From positions 1 through 7,550 of the forward strand of contig CAJYBF010000045.1 of NCBI GenBank assembly GCA_913064935.1: a stretch of 7,550 nucleotides of DNA. Direction: 5' to 3'. The DNA is from an uncultured Mollicutes bacterium (GTDB lineage Bacteria > Bacillota_I > Bacilli_A > MAG-NZ). A program made the position numbers and the translations under genes. The notes below the pieces were generated by a model, which was not told the DNA's origin, searched no databases, and saw only the letters and a program-made list of their open reading frames with translations. Positions 1 to 5,638 of this stretch are shown here, in pieces (the first letter of the stretch is position 1; each line of letters begins with the position of its first letter).

Positions 1-17
1 GGATATCTGTCTATTAA

Positions 18-26
18 TGGTATAAT
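18..26 (+). promoter_or_regulatory. Extended -10 promoter element for the ABC operon
   Basis: A TG-G-TATAAT element has a perfect -10 hexamer at 21-26 and the extended -10 TG at 18-19. Transcription would start near 33, about 25 bases before the ATPase start codon and just ahead of its GAGGAGA ribosome site (44-50). The -35 region lies outside the window, so it cannot be checked. Confidence 0.6.
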
Positions 27-57
27 TTTACTAGTTTTTGTATGAGGAGAATGTAAG

Positions 58-969
58 ATGAGGGAAATATTAAAAGTAAATGGTTTGGTAAAAAACTATG
101 GTGATATTAATGCAGTTCAGGGCATAAGTTTTGTAGTAAATGAAGGTGATTTTTTCGCATTTTTAGGTCCAAATGGAGCTGGAAAAAGTACAACAATTAA
201 TATAATTTGTACATTATTAGATTTCGATTCGGGACAAGTAACCATAGATGGTTTAGAACTGGGTATTGATGATAAATCAATCAGAGAAAGAATCGGTGTA
301 GTGTTTCAGGATAATGTTTTGGATAAGAGGCTTTCAGTGAAGCAAAATCTCGCTATTAGAGGCAGCTTCTATGGACTAAGTCAAGTGAAACTAAATGAAA
401 AAATCGCAGAACTATCTAAGTTATTAAGTTTAGAAAGTTTTATTAATCAAAAATACGGAACACTTAGTGGTGGTCAAAGGCGAAAGTCTGATATTGCTAG
501 GGCCTTAATCAACACACCAAAATTGCTTATACTTGATGAACCCACAACTGGACTAGATCCAAAAACTAGAAAAGAAGTTTGGGAGATAATAAACAAGTTG
601 AGAGAAGATGAGAATATTACTATTTTTCTTACTACACATTATATGGAGGAAGCGAGTTCTGCAAATCAAGTTGTTATTATTAATAATGGTAGAATAATTG
701 CTAATGGTACACCTGAGCAGTTAAGGATCCAGTACAGCCACGATACTTTGAAGTTAATTCCAAGAGATGACAAACTATATTCCGTACTTAAAGATAATAA
801 TATTGACTATATCAAAAAGGTCGATTTAGTTGAAATTAAAATAAAGGATAGTCTTTTCGCTATAGATCTATTAAATGAAGTCAGGGAGTACATTGAGGCC
901 TTTGAAGTAGTGAGAGGATCAATGGATGATGTATTCATAAATATTACAGGAATTGAGTTGGGGACATAA
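58..969 (+). CDS. ABC-2 type transporter ATP-binding protein (DrrA/CcmA-like)
   Basis: This is the cytoplasmic ATPase of a two-component ABC-2 exporter; it powers the permease encoded next to it. All nucleotide-binding motifs are present in order: Walker A GPNGAGKST (residues 37-45), Q-loop Gln84, signature LSGGQ (136-140), Walker B LLILDEP (156-162) and the switch His194. Residues about 220-303 form the C-terminal extension usual in drug, antibiotic or polysaccharide export ATPases of this class. The length of 303 aa is normal. The ATG at 58 has a strong GAGGAGA site at 44-50. The stop (967-969) is one base from the permease ATG at 971, so the two are translationally coupled. The substrate cannot be told from sequence. 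The protein looks intact, but its only visible partner is interrupted. Confidence 0.93.
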   Translation: MREILKVNGLVKNYGDINAVQGISFVVNEGDFFAFLGPNGAGKSTTINIICTLLDFDSGQVTIDGLELGIDDKSIRERIGVVFQDNVLDKRLSVKQNLAIRGSFYGLSQVKLNEKIAELSKLLSLESFINQKYGTLSGGQRRKSDIARALINTPKLLILDEPTTGLDPKTRKEVWEIINKLREDENITIFLTTHYMEEASSANQVVIINNGRIIANGTPEQLRIQYSHDTLKLIPRDDKLYSVLKDNNIDYIKKVDLVEIKIKDSLFAIDLLNEVREYIEAFEVVRGSMDDVFINITGIELGT

Positions 970-970
970 T

Positions 971-1846
971 ATGAGAGTGATTCTAAAACTTGTAAAAAGA
1001 AATTCATTAAATTACTTATACGATAAGGCATCAGTGTTTTTTTCTTTTCTGAGTGTTTTAATAATTATATTTTTGTATGCGGCATTCTTGGGGAAACTTC
1101 AAGTAGATTGAATAACACAAAGTGTTGGGGATGTTCCGGGAATAAGGTGGGTTGTTTATACTTGGATACTCGCTGGACTAATAACAGTTAATGCTATTAC
1201 CGTTCCAATGAGCATATTAAGTAATATGATAAGCGACATTGAAGATAAGACTCTAAATGATTTTATGGCTTCACCTATTTCTAGATCACAGGTTGTACTG
1301 GGTTATTTAATAACGAGTTGGCTGGTAGGGATAGTTTTATGTTTGTTTACTTTTGTAATCGGGCAAACATATGTAATTATAAACGGAGGAGATCTTGTTT
1401 CGTTCATTACTTTCATTAAAGCATTTTTATTAATAGTAGTTTCTGTTGTGAGTTTCTCATCAATTTCATTTTTCTGTCTATCGTATGTTAAATCTATCTC
1501 AACAGTTAGCGCAATTAACACTATGGTAGGTACTTTGATAGGGTTCTTGGCAGGGATATATTTGGCTATAGGGATGTTTGGAAAAGGACTTCAAACATTT
1601 ATAAAGTGGAATCCTGCAGGACAGATTGCAGCATTGTTTAGAAAAGTTTTAATGGAGGATCCGCTGGATTTGGCATTTGAAAATGCGCCAGTAGAAACTT
1701 TAGAGTGGTACAGAAAATTTTATGGGATTGATTTAGAATTAGCTGGTGGAAACCAATCTATCTTATCTATGCTAGTTTATATACTATCTATAACTTTAAT
1801 ATTCTACGGGTTATCAATTTATAGAGTCAGTAGAATGAAGAGATAA
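971..1846 (+). pseudogene. ABC-2 type transporter permease, interrupted by an in-frame TGA
   Basis: This is the membrane partner of the upstream ATPase. Reading from the ATG at 971 gives one continuous ABC-2 permease of 291 codons with six hydrophobic segments (about residues 21-41, 61-85, 109-135, 147-172, 180-202 and 265-285). It is broken only by TGA at 1109-1111 (codon 47, context LQVD-stop-ITQSV). Codons 1-46 supply the charged N-terminus and the first membrane helix, and the frame is the same on both sides, so this is a point nonsense mutation and not a frameshift. The part from the internal ATG at 1208 (212 aa) would lack helix 1 and has no good ribosome site, so it is probably not a working protein. 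Related permeases often have a small residue here; TCA to TGA is one single-base route (inference). Programmed readthrough or a sequencing error remain possible. Confidence 0.82.
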
Positions 1847-1858
1847 AGGAGACCAACT

Positions 1859-1904
1859 ATGAAAAGTCAAGGATAATGTTTGGAGACAATTGATAGAGGA
1901 GAAT
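1859..1904 (+). other. Possible 5' remnant of a small reading frame, cut by the IS
   Basis: Right after the permease stop there is an AAAGGAG site (1845-1851) and, 7 bases on, an ATG at 1859. This frame stops after five codons (TAA 1874-1876). Removing one A from the AAAA run at 1862-1865 opens a frame reading KDNVWRQLIEEN up to the IS edge at 1904. Joined across the excised element, it would continue through 3310-3348 and stop at 3349-3351, giving a peptide of about 29 residues. I recognise no family. It may be a frameshifted small gene or plain intergenic DNA with a chance ribosome site. Confidence 0.25.
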
Positions 1905-1911
1905 GCATCAC

Positions 1912-1934
1912 AAAAAACCATTAAGGAATGGTTT
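1912..1934 (-). terminator. Intrinsic terminator of the IS110 transposase gene
   Basis: On the minus strand, AAACCATT and AATGGTTT form an 8-bp stem around a CCTT loop, followed by an unbroken run of T (T8 including the stem Ts). It begins 25 bases past the transposase stop and lies just inside the inferred element end, as expected for a terminator carried by the IS. Confidence 0.6.
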
Positions 1935-1958
1935 GTTAGTGAAGCATATTATTACACA

Positions 1959-3119
1959 TCAAATATTAAAAGATATGTCCCTAGTAATAATGGTATAGAT
2001 AACTCTGACTAGTTTGTTAGCTACATGACCTAGTGCTTGATAATGTGATTTACCTTCAGCACGTTTCTTATCATAGTAATCTTTAAATGTTTTATTATGA
2101 AGAGAGATGTTAAAAGCTGAAAGAATAAGTGAATACCTCAACATGGAGTTACCACGTTTGGACATACGAGTGAATAAGGCGTTAAACTTACCAGATTGAG
2201 AAACTACTGGATCAATACCAGCAAACGCTACAATCTGTTTAGGATGAGTGAAACGAGTGAAATCACCAATGACACTAAGAATAACCGCAGCGCTGTTAAA
2301 TGAGATACCAGGTATAGTCATGATTTTAGAATCAAGAGATAACATCATAGATTTAATACTTTCCTCGACAGTGCTTATTTGAGATTTATAAAGTCTTATC
2401 TGTTCGATGGCCATATGTATCTGTGAAGATAAAATGGGGTTCTCAATACCGATAGATTTAGAAGCAAGATCTTTAAGAGATCTGGCATGTGATTTATTAT
2501 ACTTACCTCTAGAAGCTTTAGAAAGAAGATTAGCTAGATAAGTAAGATGTAATTTTGTGATTTCCTTAGGATTGGGATGAACAGATAAAAGTTTATAAGA
2601 TGTGTTTATATGTAGATTATCCTTGAAAAAGGAAGCCAACTCAGGGAAGAGTTGATCTACATAAGATACAAGTTGGATCTTGGAGCGAGTGCGTAAAGTT
2701 ATTAAATTACGCCTAGATCTACAAAGAGATTTAAGCATTATTAAAGAAATATCACGATGAGTTATTAACTTAAACTCACCAAGAGATAGAACTTTAATGA
2801 TAATGAGAGTATCAATTTTATCAGTTTTGGTTAACCTGATTTTCGACTTTCTCATCGAAGCCGTTTGGAGTGGATTAAGAAGAGTTATCTTGAAATCGAG
2901 GTTGAATAGAAACTGAATAAGACTTTCACCATAATGCGCAGTCGCTTCAAGTCCAATGATTAAATCATCCTTAGAAAAAGATGAAATAGAGTTTAGAAGG
3001 ATAGTAAATCCTTCAATGTTGTTTCCAAATGGGAATGGATCGACTAGGACTTCACCATTCGAATTAGAAACAGCAGCGTAATGAATGTTTTTGGCTATAT
3101 CAATGCCAACATAAATCAT
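1959..3119 (-). CDS. IS110-family transposase (DEDD serine recombinase)
   Basis: This is the RNA-guided recombinase that mobilises the IS through a circular intermediate. The N-terminal RuvC-like domain has the acidic set D7 (YVGIDIAK), E58 (GLEATAHYG), D100 and D103 (KTDKID). A helical middle section follows (about 125-260). The C-terminal domain starts at TIPGIS (268-273) and includes GIDPVVSQSGK, with S309 as the probable catalytic serine, and the RMSKRGNSMLRYSL motif (318-331). Length of 386 aa is within the family range. I chose the ATG at 3119 because it has a GGAGGTG ribosome site at 3125-3131 and starts at the conserved MIYVGID; an ATG 15 codons upstream at 3164 adds non-family residues that overlap that site. 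No stop or frameshift is seen, so the element may be active. The long upstream non-coding end fits the IS110 subgroup and not IS1111. Confidence 0.95.
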   Translation of the reverse strand: MIYVGIDIAKNIHYAAVSNSNGEVLVDPFPFGNNIEGFTILLNSISSFSKDDLIIGLEATAHYGESLIQFLFNLDFKITLLNPLQTASMRKSKIRLTKTDKIDTLIIIKVLSLGEFKLITHRDISLIMLKSLCRSRRNLITLRTRSKIQLVSYVDQLFPELASFFKDNLHINTSYKLLSVHPNPKEITKLHLTYLANLLSKASRGKYNKSHARSLKDLASKSIGIENPILSSQIHMAIEQIRLYKSQISTVEESIKSMMLSLDSKIMTIPGISFNSAAVILSVIGDFTRFTHPKQIVAFAGIDPVVSQSGKFNALFTRMSKRGNSMLRYSLILSAFNISLHNKTFKDYYDKKRAEGKSHYQALGHVANKLVRVIYTIITRDISFNI

Positions 3120-3179
3120 AGAAACACCTCCAAAGTGAAATGATATGACAACTGTGACGTCCACAAATTCTATTGATGT

Positions 3180-3300
3180 ATCCTTGCGCGAAATTAGAGC
3201 TCAAAGGCTCATCCAACTAATTAACAATAAGAAATAGAAATGTGGCTATATTCTCCTAGGAGTAGTCAAAGCTACAAGGATTATAAATAGTCCACAGTGT
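3180..3300 (-). ncRNA. Putative IS110 bridge RNA (seekRNA)
   Basis: IS110 elements carry a structured RNA in one non-coding end whose two loops pair with target and donor DNA. Read on the minus strand, an outer stem (UGUGGACUAU at 3287-3296 with AUAGCCACA at 3241-3249, one bulged A) encloses an internal loop capped by GUAG-CUUUGA-CUAC (3262-3275). The loop arms are UUAUAAU (3280-3286) and AGGAGAAU (3250-3257), both abutting the outer stem; they match the two flanks of the IS as left and right target guides. Further 3', AAUUA/UAAUU (3192-3196, 3218-3222) encloses GAGC-CUUUGA-GCUC (3197-3210), the likely donor loop. The order target loop then donor loop agrees with the IS621 system. Transcript ends are not determined. 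Confidence 0.72.
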
Positions 3301-3309
3301 CTATTTAAT

Positions 3310-3315
3310 TATAAT
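3310..3315 (+). promoter_or_regulatory. -10 box before the hydrolase gene, beside the IS end
   Basis: There is a perfect TATAAT 19 bases upstream of the first hydrolase ATG. No convincing -35 lies 16-18 bases upstream, where the sequence is now IS-derived. The hexamer overlaps the half-site matched by the left target guide, so the insertion sits at a promoter-like sequence and may have replaced its upstream part. Confidence 0.4.
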
Positions 3316-3334
3316 AGAATTTTAAGAAAGGGAA

Positions 3335-4279
3335 ATGATGGATATCACTAAGTCCATCATACAAGGAATTATGAAGGAACTGAGTTTTTTAGGGAACGAT
3401 GGAGTTAAGATTTATTATGATAAGTATGAATGTAGTGAAGCTGTAGGAGTAATACAAATTATTCATGGATCTATTGAGCATGGAAAGAGGTATCAACACT
3501 TTGCTGAGTTTCTGCAAGCAAATGGATTTACCGTATATGTGGCGGACTTAAGAGGTCATGGTAGAAGCATTGGAAAGAAATTAAATTATTTATCTGACAA
3601 TGGTGATGGATGGAACTTATTCGTAGAAGAAACTAGAACGCTAACAGATATTATTAAAAAAGAAAATGAACATAAAAAAATCTTTATCTTTGGGCATAGT
3701 ATGGGGTCATTCGTGCTAAGAGATTATTTAAGTAAATATTCAGAACTAGTTGATGGTGCTATTTTAAGCGGAACTGGTTCAACTTCACCAATCATGAGTA
3801 AAATATTGCAATTAGTAATAAAGTTAGAAATAAGGAAACATGGAACAGAAAAATATAGTGAGAAATTACATAAACTGATTTATGGTACTTTAGATAAAAA
3901 AGCTGCTAAAATGGGGGTTTCAAGTTTTATTTCAAGAGATGAAGCTGTTATAAATAAATATAATGATGATCCTCTTTGTGGTGAGACTATCACAATTGAT
4001 TATGCTAATGAGATGGCAAAAGGAGTACTATATATAGAATCGAAAGAATGTTTCAAAGGAATGAATGATATTCCATTACTTGTTTTTTCTGGTGAGAAGG
4101 ATCCAGTTGGAGGTACTAACTGTAACTTTGTTACAAAAATTTTCAATAAATATAAAAGCGCTGGAGTTACAGATGCTACACTTAAAATATATAAAAGTGC
4201 ACTTCATGAGATGATTAATGAGACAAACAAAGAAGAAGTTTATGAGGATGTATTGAAATGGATGACTAGTAAGTTATAA
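3335..4279 (+). CDS. Alpha/beta hydrolase, lysophospholipase/monoacylglycerol lipase-like
   Basis: This is a serine hydrolase of the Hydrolase_4 (PldB/monoacylglycerol lipase) type, predicted to cleave lysophospholipid, monoacylglycerol or similar esters in the cytoplasm. Residues numbered from 3335: oxyanion-side HGSIEHG (44-50), DLRGHGRS (71-78), nucleophile elbow GHSMG with Ser122, acid Asp256 in GEKDPVGG, and His291 in ALHEM. The 314-aa length and full triad indicate an intact enzyme; I see no signal peptide. Start choice is open. The AAAGGG site at 3327-3332 best fits the second ATG (3338). Family similarity begins near the ATG at 3371 (MKELSFLGNDG), which has AAGGA at 3363-3367 but close spacing. 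An 8-bp inverted repeat overlaps the first two ATGs. Before the IS inserted, the gene would have followed the ABC permease by about 85 bases, so co-transcription is possible. The substrate is unknown. Confidence 0.9.
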   Translation: MMDITKSIIQGIMKELSFLGNDGVKIYYDKYECSEAVGVIQIIHGSIEHGKRYQHFAEFLQANGFTVYVADLRGHGRSIGKKLNYLSDNGDGWNLFVEETRTLTDIIKKENEHKKIFIFGHSMGSFVLRDYLSKYSELVDGAILSGTGSTSPIMSKILQLVIKLEIRKHGTEKYSEKLHKLIYGTLDKKAAKMGVSSFISRDEAVINKYNDDPLCGETITIDYANEMAKGVLYIESKECFKGMNDIPLLVFSGEKDPVGGTNCNFVTKIFNKYKSAGVTDATLKIYKSALHEMINETNKEEVYEDVLKWMTSKL

Positions 4280-4304
4280 GGGAAGAAATTCCCTTTTCTT
4301 ATAA
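4274..4304 (+). terminator. Likely terminator after the hydrolase gene
   Basis: AAGGGAA (4278-4284) and TTCCCTT (4289-4295) form a 7-bp stem with a GAAA tetraloop, overlapping the stop codon and followed by TTCTTATAA. An alternative outer pairing is TTATAAG/CTTATAA (4274-4280, 4298-4304). The U-tract is weak, so efficiency is uncertain. Confidence 0.5.
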
Positions 4305-4309
4305 ATCTA

Positions 4310-4338
4310 TTTACATATAATTTTCAATTTGATATAAT
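4310..4338 (+). promoter_or_regulatory. Promoter of the tRNA pair
   Basis: TTTACA (4310-4315, 5 of 6 to consensus) and a perfect TATAAT (4333-4338) are separated by the ideal 17 bases. Transcription would start at about 4345, just before the tRNA-Val 5' end. This is the best sigma-A promoter in the window. Confidence 0.8.
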
Positions 4339-4348
4339 AATTTTAGTT

Positions 4349-4424
4349 GGAGGATTAGCTCAGCTGGGAGAGCATCTGCCTTACAAGCAGAGGGTCGGCG
4401 GTTCGAGCCCGTCATCCTCCACCA
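4349..4424 (+). tRNA. tRNA-Val(UAC)
   Basis: This is a complete 76-base cloverleaf. The acceptor stem is GGAGGAT (4349-4355) with ATCCTCC (4414-4420), followed by A and an encoded CCA (4422-4424). The D-stem is GCTC/GAGC. The anticodon stem TCTGC/GCAGA surrounds loop CTTACAA, with anticodon TAC at 4382-4384. The T-arm contains GGTTCGAGCC. It reads GUA and, by wobble, other valine codons. It is the first gene of a two-tRNA transcript, separated from the next by nine T residues. Confidence 0.97.
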
Positions 4425-4433
4425 TTTTTTTTT

Positions 4434-4510
<77 letters not shown>

Positions 4511-4521
4511 TCAATAAAATC

Positions 4522-4548
4522 AAAGATTGGATAATCCAGTCTTTTTTT
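4522..4548 (+). terminator. Intrinsic terminator of the tRNA operon
   Basis: AAAGATTGGA and TCCAGTCTTT form a 10-bp stem with one T-G wobble and a TAA loop (4532-4534), running into a T7 tract (4542-4548). It stands directly after tRNA-Thr. Confidence 0.85.
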
Positions 4549-4614
4549 AATTGGCATTTATCTATACACACTCAATTGTTTTGAATATACATACTATAAG
4601 ATAGGGGTGGTATT

Positions 4615-5625
4615 ATGTTGCAAGTAGGAGTTATGCATATGAGACTTCATCCAAGTAAAGTTAGCAGGATGTATGAATTTGCTGCTGTTGCTAAAATGGA
4701 AGGTGTTGAGCTTTTCTATTTTTCTCCTGGAAAAGTAAACTTTGAGACCAAAACCATAAGAGGTTATGTTTACAGGAATGGTAGTTGGAAGAAAAAGAAT
4801 TTTGATTTCCCGAAAGTGGTTATTAACATGGTTGCACCGATTACTGATAAGCAAAGTAAGATTTACTATGAGCTTAGAAAATGTGTAATCTTCACAGAAT
4901 CTTCAATTGGGGGTAAAGATTCCATTCACGATATTCTCAAAGATACTAAGTTTAAAGCATACTTACCACAAACAAAAGTAGCTAGTAATGTTACGACGGT
5001 GATGAAATTCTTAGGAAAACACAAAAAAATTGCTCTGAAGCCAATGAGAGGTTGTAAAGGAGTAGGAGTTATTTTTATTGAGAAAAATGCTGGTGATTAC
5101 ACTGTTTATGATATGGAATTGCAGTATAACCAGGTAGACTTAAAGTGCTATCTGAAGAGACTTGATTTAAGTAAACACGTAATGCAAGAGTTTATCGTCT
5201 CTGAAACCAAAGATGGGTTACCAGTTGACTATCGAATCCATACCCAAAAGAATGGTGAAGGGAAACACGTTCTGACCACTATTTATCCTAGGATAGCTTG
5301 CATCAAGAATAAGGTTACTAACTATAGTCAGGGTGGATATACAATTGATATAGATACGTTCCTCAATCATCAGTTCAACTCGAGAGATAAGGAATTAAAA
5401 CACATGATGGAAGTCATTGCTATTGAACTTTCAAGAACAATAGACAAATATTATGATTTTAGTCTTAATGAGTTAGGAATAGATATCGGATTGACTAAGG
5501 ACAATAAAGTTTATATATATGAGGTGAATTGGAGACCAGGTGCACCTGTGATATTTAGTGGAGAGTTAAATCACGCGAAAAATCTAATAGAATACTGTAA
5601 ATATAAAAGTAAGAATTTAAATTAA
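4615..5625 (+). CDS. YheC/YheD-family ATP-grasp protein
   Basis: This is an ATP-grasp protein of the YheC/YheD family, known in spore formers as coat-associated proteins. ATP-grasp enzymes join a carboxylate to an amine or thiol through an acylphosphate; the substrate of this family is not established. The N-terminal part (1-90) has the family pattern FYFSPGKVNFETKTIRGYVY and the W-K-K-K motif before a hydrophobic VVINM strand. The ATP-grasp part includes ALKPMRGCKGVGVIFI (about 140-155, nucleotide lysine and glycine-rich loop), QEFI (186-189), DYRIHTQKNGEG, the YSQGG loop and the C-terminal metal-binding stretch ELGIDIG...YIYEVNWRPGAP. The 336-aa length is somewhat short, but nothing essential appears missing. 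The ATG at 4615 is preceded by AGGGGTGG (4603-4610). No convincing promoter is visible. It converges on a second ATP-grasp gene and shares its terminator. Confidence 0.88.
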   Translation: MLQVGVMHMRLHPSKVSRMYEFAAVAKMEGVELFYFSPGKVNFETKTIRGYVYRNGSWKKKNFDFPKVVINMVAPITDKQSKIYYELRKCVIFTESSIGGKDSIHDILKDTKFKAYLPQTKVASNVTTVMKFLGKHKKIALKPMRGCKGVGVIFIEKNAGDYTVYDMELQYNQVDLKCYLKRLDLSKHVMQEFIVSETKDGLPVDYRIHTQKNGEGKHVLTTIYPRIACIKNKVTNYSQGGYTIDIDTFLNHQFNSRDKELKHMMEVIAIELSRTIDKYYDFSLNELGIDIGLTKDNKVYIYEVNWRPGAPVIFSGELNHAKNLIEYCKYKSKNLN

Positions 5626-5638
5626 ATTCTTACTTTTA
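5604..5638. terminator. Bidirectional terminator between convergent ATP-grasp genes
   Basis: A perfect 15-bp inverted repeat (5604-5618 with 5624-5638) has a 5-base loop, and A-rich and T-rich ends that supply short U-tracts in both directions. It contains the stop codons of both genes (5623-5625 on +, 5636-5638 on -). The stem is AT-rich, so strength is uncertain. Confidence 0.65.

Larger units (their letters stand above)
1905..3307 (-). mobile_element. IS110-family insertion sequence, ends inferred from guide matches
   Basis: The element is about 1403 bp and contains one transposase gene on the minus strand. It has a 188-base structured 5' non-coding end (3120-3307) and a 54-base 3' end (1905-1958) with a terminator. 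I see no terminal inverted repeats and no target duplication beyond AT at both edges (1903-1904 and 3308-3309), as expected for IS110 elements, which recombine at a two-base core. The ends were placed where the putative bridge-RNA target guides match the flanking DNA: AGGAGAAT at 1897-1904 and ATTATAA at 3308-3314. It lies between the ABC permease and the hydrolase gene, so it may have separated the hydrolase from read-through transcription or from its own -35 region. Family assignment is sure; the exact ends are inferred. Confidence 0.8.

Noticed and set aside
1109..1111. UGA read as tryptophan (alternative genetic code)
   Set aside because: The IS110 transposase ends normally at TGA (1959-1961), with a terminator just after it, and no other gene here has internal TGA. 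One case fits a nonsense mutation better.
1303..1521. Minus-strand reading frame inside the permease
   Set aside because: It is a shadow of the permease membrane segments; no start signals are seen.
3120..3164. Longer transposase start at the ATG at 3164
   Set aside because: The added residues do not resemble the family and the extension covers the strong GGAGGTG ribosome site that serves the ATG at 3119.
3253..3262. Palindrome CTCCTAGGAG as a regulator operator
   Set aside because: It lies in the target loop of the putative bridge RNA, and half of it is the right guide, so an independent operator role is not needed.
1847..3280. Alternative IS edges at AAGGA (1846-1850 and 3276-3280), supported by CCAACTA at 1853-1859 and 3213-3219
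   Set aside because: These edges would put the left target-guide arm outside the element and do not give guides fitting both flanks. The AT-core model explains both flanks and the loop geometry.
4594..4854. Minus-strand reading frame of 86 codons opposite the YheC/YheD-like gene
   Set aside because: It is antisense to a well-supported coding region, with no ribosome site and no recognisable protein features.
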